Source: Weimeria sp002480925
GTDB taxonomy: Bacteria; Bacillota; Clostridia; Lachnospirales; Lachnospiraceae
Length of the DNA: 9,961 nucleotides
Direction: 5' to 3'
NCBI RefSeq assembly: GCF_052064335.1
Contig: NZ_JBQHVU010000032.1
Coordinates: forward strand, 1 to 9,961
Shown here: positions 1 through 5,771 of the stretch, piece by piece
Position numbering within the stretch: position 1 is the first letter of the stretch
How the letters are laid out: every line of letters starts with the position of its first letter
Notes under the pieces: model-generated
Database searches by the model: none
What the model was told of the DNA's origin: nothing
What the model saw: only the letters and a program-made list of their open reading frames with translations
Made by a program: the position numbers and the translations under genes

Positions 1-28
1 AAAAGCGTGCCGCAAAATGCAACACGCT
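1..28 (-). terminator. Rho-independent terminator for the minus-strand DUF5131 remnant
   Basis: Read on the minus strand, arm AGCGTGTTGC pairs with GCGGCACGCT (10 bp, two G-U wobbles) around a short ATTTT loop, and the stem is followed directly by a T run that reaches the window edge. It lies about 64 bases after the stop codon at 92-94, so it fits as the original terminator of the DUF5131 gene. The plus-strand reading has no T tract. The T run may continue beyond the window. Confidence 0.65.
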
Positions 29-91
29 CTGGTAGGAATATTTAGTTAACTCAGATAATAAAATGCAGTTTTTGTGACGCCGGAGGGAATT

Positions 92-448
92 TTAATTTGG
101 CGTATGACACTCATAGTCAATCCCTGCCGCTGCTGCCTGTGATTCCTGCTTTTCGTGGGGGATATGGTATTCCTTATCCCCACGGATCAGGTAGCTGCCA
201 GTCTGGTGGAAATGGAACGGAACCCGGTAGAGAGTGCATTGCATTTCAGTTGCTATCACCCAACCATAGTTCAGCGGACGGATATCTGGACATTCACCGG
301 ATTCTCCACCGACTGAGACACATTCTATGCTGTCGTGGTATTTCTCAAGATATTGGGTGATATTGATGGCCTCTAGCATAGGCTCGTGAATGATCTCCTT
401 ATGTCTGATAGGGAGGGTATCTGCAAGGTGTATTCCGGTAGGATACTT
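92..448 (-). pseudogene. C-terminal remnant of a DUF5131 (phage Gp37/Gp68-like) protein
   Basis: The minus frame ending at the TAA at 92-94 reads, in order, LPIRHKEIIHEPMLE, then VGGESG, then NYGWV, a QC pair, VPFHFHQTG and a final QAAAAGIDYE. This order (IIHEPMLE, GGESG, WV...QC, VPFxFxQTG/W) is what I know of the C-terminal half of DUF5131 proteins, a radical-SAM-related family first named from phage genes. The N-terminal half, with its CxxxCxxC cluster motif, is missing. Family-like sequence stops at about 425-448, and upstream of that the frame only shadows the plus-strand BTAD remnant. So about 110 of an expected 230 or more residues remain, and the open frame up to 625 should not be read as a real start. 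The gene keeps its own terminator at 1-28. The family assignment is from memory of the motif pattern. Confidence 0.65.
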
Positions 449-793
449 GGCGGCAGGTGTGATGATTACTGGCTTAAAGCGGAGGAAACAGAATACTATA
501 GAAGATATATAGATACCCTTGACAGACTGTGCTAACTGCTTTACACGAAGAATGATTACAGCACGATCAGAAAATATTGTCTGAAAGCACTGGGGACTGA
601 TGCGTATGACCATAGGATCTATCACTGGCTGATACTTTATATGTATATGACAGGGGACTGGAAGTCATGCGGCCATTTTTACCGTATGGCAAGAAAAAAG
701 CTCGGAGATGGGTATTTTGAAAAGTTACATGAAGATATACTGATGCGGCATAATTTCGATGGAAAAACTGTATTTGGAATATTAGATGCATAA
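401..793 (+). pseudogene. C-terminal fragment of a BTAD-type transcriptional activator, interrupted by a stop codon
   Basis: One plus-strand frame stays coding-like from about 440 to the TAA at 791-793 except for an in-frame TAA at 533-535. Before the stop it reads YWLKAEETEYYRRYID. After it come LYTKNDYSTIRKYCLKAL, then a DAYDHRIYHWLILYMY stretch, then GDWKSCGHFYRMARKKLGD. The spacing of YRRY, the helical pair ending in KAL, D-x-x-D/H, GD and FYRMARKKLG matches the TPR-like bacterial transcriptional activation domain (BTAD) of SARP and response-regulator-like activators. The DNA-binding N-terminus is absent. No ribosome binding site precedes the ATG at 401, and 401-440 overlaps the DUF5131 remnant on the other strand, so the true left edge is probably a junction near 425-450. 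The product is presumably inactive. Confidence 0.5.
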
Positions 794-817
794 AATTACG
801 GATTACACGTAATAATA

Positions 818-846
818 TTGACGAAAATCACAATGTCTGCTATCTT
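818..846 (+). promoter_or_regulatory. Candidate sigma-A promoter for the rloA operon
   Basis: TTGACG (818-823) is followed after exactly 17 bases by TATCTT (841-846). The -35 matches consensus at 5 of 6 positions; the -10 is weaker (4 of 6). The predicted start near 853 would lie almost on the ribosome binding site AGGAGG (855-860), giving a very short leader. A TATACT at 846-851 is an alternative -10 but with a 22-base spacer. It is the only candidate found ahead of the five-gene operon. Confidence 0.4.
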
Positions 847-868
847 ATACTCATAGGAGGCAGATAAT

Positions 869-2041
869 ATGTTGATCCAGTTCAGAATGAAAAATGTACT
901 GTCGTTTAAGGATGAAGCCGTATTTGACATGACCGCCGTTACCGCATACAAGGAACTGAAGAATCATCTTGTGTCATTACCGGATGATGAGAGCCTGGTC
1001 CGTGTGGCTGCTGTCTATGGGGCAAATGCCAGTGGTAAGACGAATTTCTATCGTGGCATGGATATATTCCGGACAATTGTAATCGATTCAATGAATCCAA
1101 AGGATGATGTGAAAGACAGCACTTTAAAGCAGGAGTATCTGCCATATTCATTTGAAAAAGATATGCAGAATTTGGAATTCTCTATAGTTCTAAGCGATGA
1201 TGGGAATGAATACACATATGGCTTTGAATATGATGCAGAGCGTATCGTAAGTGAGTGGCTCTATGTGAAAAGTTATCGTACAAACAGATCATCTGCCATA
1301 ATCGAACGTGAAGCAGCTGATATAGAACTCGGAAGCTCTGTGAGACGTGAATGCGAAAAATACAGTTCACAGATCCCGGACACGGGTCTGGCACTGACAT
1401 TTTTTAGTCGGCTGAACCTGAAAACTGATATCTTCAGGAATCTGTTTGAAATGATCCAGGGGATGGTGATCGTAAATAATGATTACTTTGAGAAGAAGGA
1501 TACTGTCACCAGTTATCTTCCTGATGTGCTAAGAGATAATAAGAATGAGCTGCTGAAATTTCTGAAGTCCATTGATACAGAAATCGTTGATGTGGAACAG
1601 GGTGGAAGGAAAGATGAATTCTATACTACACACATTGGAGCAGATGGAGAAAAGTACCAGCTGAACCTGTATAATGAATCAAGCGGTACTATCAGGGCTA
1701 TACTGATCTTTATTGCTGCGTCATATGTGATCTCAATGAATTCGGTGATGGTTGTAGATGAGCTGAATGTCAAGCTGCATCCGCTGCTTCTGAAGTTTTT
1801 TATAGATATGTTCTACGAGTCCGGAGTCAGGGCACAACTCGTCTACACAACGCATGATACGACTCTTATGGACAGAAGATATTTCAGACGTGACCAGATC
1901 TGGTTTGTACAGAAGGATGCATATGGCTGTTCAGAGCTTGAGGCTATGTCTGATTACAGGGTCAGATCGGATGCTTCATTTGAGAGGTCATATCTTGCAG
2001 GTGTTTTCGGCGGAATCCCGAAGCTTAAAACTTTTCCATGA
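869..2041 (+). CDS. rloA: RloA/AbiL-type AAA ATPase (AAA15/AAA21 family), putative phage-defence ATPase
   Basis: This 390-residue ABC-like AAA ATPase has the usual RloA opening (MLIQFRMKNVLSFKDE). The Walker A motif is GANASGKTN (51-59), a signature-like NESSGT lies at 269-274, Walker B with the catalytic pair is VMVVDE (293-298, D297/E298), LHP follows at 303-305, and the switch histidine is in YTTHD (H329). The C-terminal SYLAGVFGGIP is also typical. All ATPase motifs are intact. AGGAGG at 855-860 with 8-base spacing fixes the start. In known systems (RloA/RloB beside type I restriction loci, lactococcal AbiL, and the related PARIS pair) the ATPase partners a TOPRIM-like protein, which is exactly the next gene. 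By analogy it is a cytosolic sensor or gate for the partner. The defence role is inferred; the fold and pairing are well supported. No restriction genes are present in this window. Confidence 0.88.
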   Translation: MLIQFRMKNVLSFKDEAVFDMTAVTAYKELKNHLVSLPDDESLVRVAAVYGANASGKTNFYRGMDIFRTIVIDSMNPKDDVKDSTLKQEYLPYSFEKDMQNLEFSIVLSDDGNEYTYGFEYDAERIVSEWLYVKSYRTNRSSAIIEREAADIELGSSVRRECEKYSSQIPDTGLALTFFSRLNLKTDIFRNLFEMIQGMVIVNNDYFEKKDTVTSYLPDVLRDNKNELLKFLKSIDTEIVDVEQGGRKDEFYTTHIGADGEKYQLNLYNESSGTIRAILIFIAASYVISMNSVMVVDELNVKLHPLLLKFFIDMFYESGVRAQLVYTTHDTTLMDRRYFRRDQIWFVQKDAYGCSELEAMSDYRVRSDASFERSYLAGVFGGIPKLKTFP

Positions 2042-2056
2042 AGGCAGGTGTTTCAG

Positions 2057-2755
2057 GTGGGAAGTGATGATCTTTTCAAAAAGAGGCATGCTAAACGTAG
2101 AAAGAAAGAGCATGATTTCAAAGAGACAAAGCCGGACTCTTTTCTGATAGTTACGGAAGGTACGCGTACAGAACCCAACTACTTCTCTGGTCTCAAAAGG
2201 CGCATGGAAGAAAAATACGGCAGTACGGTTGATATTCAGGAAATGCCTGAGATAGATATCCGTGGCGAGGGTATGGCTACAGAACGACTTATAGAAGCTG
2301 CTGACATATATGTCAGTCAGGGAAAGGTGATGTATCAGAATGTCTGGCTTGTATTCGACAAAGATGATTTTCTGGATTTTGATGAGGCAATAGAAGAAGG
2401 CCACAAACGCGGATACAGAGTCGCATGGAGCAATCAGAGCTTTGAATACTGGCTGTTCCTGCATTTCAGCTATAGTGATTCTGATCTGCACAGGCATGAG
2501 TGGATCAAAAAATTGGGTGAACTGTTCAATGCTTATGGGCTTTCAAAGAATGGTTATAGTAAAAATATGGAGGATCTGTATGATAAGCTTGATTCCATAT
2601 GCGGAGTAGAAACGGCAATCGGAAATGCAAAGCGTAGAATGGCGGGATTTGTCGAAGGACGTGACAAACCGTCTGAATACAGTCCTGGGACAATGGTTCA
2701 TATCCTTGTCGAACAGCTGCATAGTTATCTGAAGGAGATTTGCAATGGCTCGTAA
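2057..2755 (+). CDS. rloB: RloB family TOPRIM-like protein, partner of RloA
   Basis: This protein of 232 residues begins with a lysine/arginine-rich segment (KKRHAKRRKK). Next comes LIVTEGTRTEPNYF (30-43, with E34), then VFDKDD (99-104), then WSNQSFEYWLFLHF (124-137). These are the hallmark RloB blocks: a TOPRIM-like glutamate, an acidic metal-binding cluster and an FExW motif. Length is close to the family norm. The frame also offers a GTG at 2048, but AAGGCAGG (2041-2048) sits 8 bases before the GTG at 2057, and starting there gives VGSDDLFKKR, matching the usual MGxDxLF opening, so 2057 is chosen. It starts 15 bases after rloA ends and overlaps the next gene by 11 bases. It is probably the effector (nuclease-like) half of the pair by analogy with AbiL and PARIS; its activity is inferred. 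Confidence 0.87.
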   Translation: MGSDDLFKKRHAKRRKKEHDFKETKPDSFLIVTEGTRTEPNYFSGLKRRMEEKYGSTVDIQEMPEIDIRGEGMATERLIEAADIYVSQGKVMYQNVWLVFDKDDFLDFDEAIEEGHKRGYRVAWSNQSFEYWLFLHFSYSDSDLHRHEWIKKLGELFNAYGLSKNGYSKNMEDLYDKLDSICGVETAIGNAKRRMAGFVEGRDKPSEYSPGTMVHILVEQLHSYLKEICNGS

Positions 2756-3269
2756 GATACTGATTGTAATTGACATGCAGAATGATTTCATAGATGGAGC
2801 TCTCGGCACAAAGGAAGCCGTGGCGATTGTTCCATCAGTGATTAAAAAGATAAAGAGTTATCCGAAGAAAGATGTATTTGCTACACGTGATACACATCCA
2901 GAGAACTACATGGATACGCAGGAGGGGAGATATCTGCCTGTACCGCACTGTATCAAAGGTACTGATGGGTGGCAGATAAGAAAAGAGATTGCTGACATTA
3001 TCGATGAGGATAATGTAATCGACAAGCCGACATTCGGTTCAGTGAAACTGGCAGAAAAGATCAGTGAGCTAGCGGCAGCAGAGGATATCGAGATAGAACT
3101 TGTCGGACTCTGCACGGATATTTGTGTGGTAAGCAATGCGCTTCTTCTGAAAGCATACCTGCCTGAAGTGAGGATATCGGTCGATCCTTCATGCTGTGCG
3201 GGCGTGACGCCAGAGAAGCATGAGGCAGCGCTTGAGACTATGAGGTCATGTCAGATACAAGGGATATAA
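2745..3269 (+). CDS. Isochorismatase-fold cysteine hydrolase, nicotinamidase-like
   Basis: This 174-residue protein probably hydrolyses an amide or similar bond, with nicotinamide to nicotinate (NAD salvage) as the best guess. The opening ILIVIDMQNDF gives catalytic D10. DKPTFGS supplies K94, and GLCTDICV supplies the nucleophile C127. The metal-site residues of nicotinamidases appear as RDTH (D49, H51) and PVPHC (H68). The length is slightly short compared with PncA. AAGGAG at 2732-2737, 7 bases before ATG 2745, lies inside rloB, and the two frames overlap by 11 bases, so translation is likely coupled to rloB. Related hydrolases with other substrates share this triad, but the metal-site residues argue for nicotinamidase. 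The substrate is not proven. Placement behind a defence pair is unusual for an NAD-salvage gene. Confidence 0.82.
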   Translation: MARKILIVIDMQNDFIDGALGTKEAVAIVPSVIKKIKSYPKKDVFATRDTHPENYMDTQEGRYLPVPHCIKGTDGWQIRKEIADIIDEDNVIDKPTFGSVKLAEKISELAAAEDIEIELVGLCTDICVVSNALLLKAYLPEVRISVDPSCCAGVTPEKHEAALETMRSCQIQGI

Positions 3270-3273
3270 AGAG

Positions 3274-4152
3274 ATGTCAGATATGAAACCTGTATATGAT
3301 GGCATGGATATGTTTGAAATCACAGATTTTAATGATACCCGTCTCGACGTTTATGCAAGGCTTGGCGAGACACAGCTGTTTCATTACTATGAACCGGACG
3401 AGGGGCTGTTTGTGGCGGAGAGTCCGAAGGTGATATCGAGGGCTCTGCTGGCTGGGTATGAGCCGGTATCCATGCTCATAGAGAAAAAGGAACTGGAACA
3501 GAATCTGGGCGAACTGCAGCACGAGATGGGTGACAGGATTGCTATACTGCAAAGTGTTCCGGTTTATGTGGCTGATACTGAGACACTGCATCATCTGCCG
3601 GGCTATAGCCTCATCCGTGGGATGTTGTGTGCTTTTCGCAGGAAAAAAATGAAGCCGGTTGAAAAGATGTTAGATAAAATAGGAGTGACCGGTATAATTG
3701 CGGTGCTTGAGAGTGTAGTGAATCCTACAAATGTCGGAGCCATATTCCGCTCGGCGGCTGCCATGGGGATGGATGCGGTGATAGTCACATCTGATTCGAG
3801 CGACCCGCTGTACAGGAGAGCGGCAAGAGTCAGCATGGGAACTGTTTTTCAGATACCGTGGACGTATATCAATATAGATGACTGGGCTGAGAATGGTATA
3901 GAAACTCTGCACAGACATGGATTTTCTGTTGTGACGATGGCATTGAGAGATGATGCGATTCCTATAAATGATCCTGCACTTAAAGCGACGGAAAGGTTCG
4001 CTGTAGTCCTGGGTTCAGAAGGCCCCGGACTACGAGAAGAGACGATCGTCGAGAGCGATTATAAGGTGATCATCCCTATGTCAAATGGTGTAGATTCCCT
4101 CAATGTCGCGGCGGCAAGTGCGGTAGCGTTCTGGGAATTAAGAAAGAAATGA
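3274..4152 (+). CDS. SpoU/TrmH family (SPOUT) RNA 2'-O-methyltransferase
   Basis: This 292-residue protein has all three SpoU motifs. Motif 1 is NPTNVGAIFRSA (150-161, with N153 and catalytic R159), motif 2 is VVLGSEGPGL (244-253) and motif 3 is IPMSNGVDSLNVAAASAV (267-284). The SAM-binding trefoil knot is therefore complete. Residues 1-135 form a substrate-binding N-terminal part (EPVSMLIE, PVYVADTETL) as in 23S rRNA and tRNA ribose methyltransferases. The exact RNA target (tRNA G18, 23S G2251 or another) cannot be read from the sequence. It starts 4 bases after the hydrolase ends, with AAGGGA at 3259-3264 as a modest ribosome binding site. An ATG at 3283 is an alternative start. It is co-transcribed with its neighbours, and housekeeping RNA modification is the likely role. 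Confidence 0.88.
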   Translation: MSDMKPVYDGMDMFEITDFNDTRLDVYARLGETQLFHYYEPDEGLFVAESPKVISRALLAGYEPVSMLIEKKELEQNLGELQHEMGDRIAILQSVPVYVADTETLHHLPGYSLIRGMLCAFRRKKMKPVEKMLDKIGVTGIIAVLESVVNPTNVGAIFRSAAAMGMDAVIVTSDSSDPLYRRAARVSMGTVFQIPWTYINIDDWAENGIETLHRHGFSVVTMALRDDAIPINDPALKATERFAVVLGSEGPGLREETIVESDYKVIIPMSNGVDSLNVAAASAVAFWELRKK

Positions 4153-4159
4153 GCATACT

Positions 4160-4852
4160 ATGAAGAATACAACGCTTTTGGACGATGAACCATTCTTTCA
4201 TCTGCAGCTGAAATATGAAGGGGACAGTCTTGTCTCGCATCGACTTATGCCACATGTGGTGTTGGCTTCTAAGTCTCCGCGTAGAAAAGACCTTCTGGAA
4301 CAGATCGGGATATTTGCAGACGTTGTGCCTAGTGAAGTGACTGAGTTCACACTGGAGACAGAACCGGCAGCTGTTGTCGAAGACCTTTCATCACAGAAGG
4401 CCAATGGCACATTGCTTAACGTGCTGAAGTCAGATAAATATGACAGCATAGATGAGCTCATAGTGATCGCGGCAGATACTGTTGTGGTAAATGACGGACA
4501 GGTCCTTGGAAAACCGTCGTCTCACGATGATGCTTTTCATATGATAAAGGCTCTGCAGGGAAAGACACATCAGGTCTATACCGGAGTCACGCTCGTCTTT
4601 CTTGAAAGAGCAGATGGAAAATTTGCGGTAAGGAAGAAGAAAATTTTTTCCGAGGAAACAGATGTCACTGTCAGTGCAATGACTGATGAGGAGATCAGGG
4701 ATTATGCAGACTCTGATGAACCTATGGATAAGGCCGGATCATACGGGATACAGGGGACGTTTGCCAGATTCATAGAGAGAATCAATGGAGATTACAACAA
4801 TGTGGTCGGCCTGCCGGTGAGCCGTGTGTATAGAGAGTTAAGGGAAAGCTGA
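4160..4852 (+). CDS. maf: Maf family nucleoside triphosphate pyrophosphatase
   Basis: This 230-residue Maf protein is predicted to hydrolyse canonical (dTTP/UTP) and modified NTPs to monophosphates in the cytosol. It shows the family signature ASKSPRR (36-42), the catalytic aspartate in AADTVV (D106), GKPSSHDDAF (117-126), HQVYTGV (137-143), KAGSYGIQG (191-199) and NNVVGLP (213-219). The KAGSYGIQG form suggests the YhdE-type dTTP/UTP branch. The signature normally lies within the first 15 residues, but here about 30 residues precede it. The start at 4160 is kept because ATG 4247 (M30) has no visible ribosome binding site, though the site before 4160 is also poor. It starts 7 bases after the methyltransferase stop and is the last gene of the operon. 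Confidence 0.9.
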   Translation: MKNTTLLDDEPFFHLQLKYEGDSLVSHRLMPHVVLASKSPRRKDLLEQIGIFADVVPSEVTEFTLETEPAAVVEDLSSQKANGTLLNVLKSDKYDSIDELIVIAADTVVVNDGQVLGKPSSHDDAFHMIKALQGKTHQVYTGVTLVFLERADGKFAVRKKKIFSEETDVTVSAMTDEEIRDYADSDEPMDKAGSYGIQGTFARFIERINGDYNNVVGLPVSRVYRELRES

Positions 4853-4871
4853 CATATACAGTTTCGGGACG

Positions 4872-4891
4872 AGCGGCGGTCTGCTTTTATT
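4872..4891 (+). terminator. Weak candidate terminator after maf
   Basis: AGCGG (4872-4876) can pair with CTGCT (4881-4885), with one G-U wobble and a four-base loop, followed by TTTATT. It lies 20 bases after the maf stop codon, where the operon should end. The stem is only 5 bp, so termination here is uncertain. Confidence 0.35.
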
Positions 4892-4950
4892 GCATCGGCT
4901 ATGTTAGTTACTGTTCAAACCCCATGTAGACAAAAAAGACCAATAGTGTA

Positions 4951-5051
4951 GACTCAGATCAGAATTTACAGAGTATTGTGAAAGCGTAAATATGACACAA
5001 AGTATGAGCAAAGCGGGATATCCGTATGATAATGCTCCAATGGAGCGTTAT
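4951..5051 (+). mobile_element. Degraded IS3-family transposase (OrfB) fragment
   Basis: From 4965 to 5051 a 29-codon frame reads FTEYCESVNMTQSMSKAG, then YPYDNAPMERY. This is the conserved C-terminal catalytic region of IS3-type DDE transposases (consensus: ITQSMS-x-K/R-G-x-x-YDNAPMES/R, including the active-site glutamate). Just before it, at 4951-4962 and one frame away, is DSDQ, the relic of the HSDQG motif, so the intervening residues have been deleted and the frame shifted. The normal FxTLKxE continuation after MER(Y/F) is lost, and no clear IS ends were identified, although TGTAGAC occurs twice (4925-4931, 4947-4953). It cannot be active. Confidence 0.75.
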
Positions 5052-5218
5052 GTACGGGGCAGTGGACCTTCTGGTGTTATATTTGATTACTATCTTATGC
5101 CACTTACGTCCCAAATACGTAATTTAATCGGCACATGGTAGGATGAATCTTCTGGATGAGGTCGCGAGCATGGCAGCGGATATAAGATTAACCTGTAGTT
5201 AAAAGTAACTTATCAACG

Positions 5219-5272
5219 GTATGACAATGAAAAGGAGAAGGAGAATCTTAAGAATGGTTCCTGTTGTCATAC
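5219..5272. repeat. Inverted repeat with perfect 9-bp arms
   Basis: GTATGACAA (5219-5227) is the exact reverse complement of TTGTCATAC (5264-5272). The 36-base loop contains a purine-rich run and a small TCTTAAGA palindrome (5246-5253). In RNA two G-U pairs could extend the stem inwards. No T tract follows. It may be a leader structure for the DUF1294 gene or a leftover mobile-element end; its role is unknown. Confidence 0.5.
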
Positions 5273-5300
5273 AACACAATGAAATGAAGTGTAATAAGAA

Positions 5301-5323
5301 TGTAAGCTTTTTTCTTGCTTACA
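5301..5323. repeat. Perfect 7-bp inverted repeat upstream of the DUF1294 gene
   Basis: TGTAAGC (5301-5307) and GCTTACA (5317-5323) are exact reverse complements around a pyrimidine-only loop (5308-5316). It lies about 30 bases before the DUF1294 start. It has the shape of an operator or small hairpin, but no T run follows that would make it a terminator. Confidence 0.45.
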
Positions 5324-5354
5324 AACTTATTATATGAGGAAGCTAAAGGGTGAA

Positions 5355-5714
5355 ATGACCGGGATTCTGTTTATCTACCTTATTGTTATTAATGTTATTG
5401 CCTTTGTTACCTACGGTGCGGACAAGCGAAGGGCTATTCGTCATAAATGGCGTATACCGGAGTATGTACTTATTCTTCTTGCCCTTACAGGCGGAGGAGC
5501 CGGAGCACTGGCCGGCATGTATTTCTTTTGCCATAAGACAAGGAAATGGAAGTTTCGTATACTGGTCCCGCTGAGCCTGATCCTGTGGATATCGATCGCA
5601 GCTTTCTTTTTCTATGCAGGGGATTACTACCATGCTGGTAAGCTGGCAGAAGAAGGTGTTGACAAAGGAAGAATAGGGTACAGCCTTTATGGGAGTATCG
5701 TATATTCCTGTTGA
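5355..5714 (+). CDS. DUF1294 family small membrane protein
   Basis: This is a 119-residue membrane protein of unknown function. Predicted membrane segments lie at about 3-20, 37-57 and 68-87. The DUF1294 hallmarks are in the loops: YGADKRRA (20-27), KWRIPE (31-36), the glycine-rich TGGGAGALAGM (45-55) and HKTRKWKF (60-67). The open frame starts at ATG 5334, but AAAGGGTG (5346-5353) lies just before ATG 5355, which gives the usual short hydrophobic opening, so 5355 is preferred. Most family members end soon after the third membrane segment. This one has a tail of about 30 residues beginning DYYHAGKLAEEG that resembles the start of some exported alpha/beta-hydrolases, so the end may be a fusion or truncation. 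It is followed by the exonuclease gene, whose promoter overlaps its stop codon. Confidence 0.8.
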   Translation: MTGILFIYLIVINVIAFVTYGADKRRAIRHKWRIPEYVLILLALTGGGAGALAGMYFFCHKTRKWKFRILVPLSLILWISIAAFFFYAGDYYHAGKLAEEGVDKGRIGYSLYGSIVYSC

Positions 5715-5739
5715 AATAGTCTGCGCTAAAATTTATAAT
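5711..5739 (+). promoter_or_regulatory. Sigma-A promoter of the exonuclease III gene
   Basis: TTGAAA (5711-5716), a 17-base spacer and a perfect TATAAT (5734-5739) form a near-consensus promoter. The -35 overlaps the DUF1294 stop codon at 5712-5714. Transcription would begin near 5746, leaving about 26 untranslated bases that hold the AGGAG ribosome binding site at 5762-5766. This is the best promoter match seen in the window. Confidence 0.72.
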
Positions 5740-5771
5740 TAAGGGAAAACAAAAGAAAGTCAGGAGTTAGA

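Larger units (their letters stand above)
5052..5354. other. Non-coding stretch between the IS3 scrap and the DUF1294 gene
   Basis: About 300 bases with no convincing gene. The longest sensible frame is a 19-codon ATG at 5142-5201 with no recognisable product. The stretch holds the two inverted repeats listed separately, a purine-rich AAGGAGAAGGAG run (5232-5243) and no clear promoter for the next gene. It is probably remaining IS debris followed by the upstream region of the DUF1294 gene. Confidence 0.4.

Noticed and set aside
97..360. 87-codon plus-strand open frame
   Set aside because: It is antisense to the DUF5131 remnant, which has clear family motifs; the plus reading shows no motif and no ribosome binding site.
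2048..2056. GTG at 2048 as the rloB start
   Set aside because: The AAGGCAGG site overlaps it; the GTG at 2057 has correct spacing and the family-like opening.
5142..5201. 19-codon ATG frame with a modest upstream purine run
   Set aside because: Too short, no recognisable product, and set in transposon debris.
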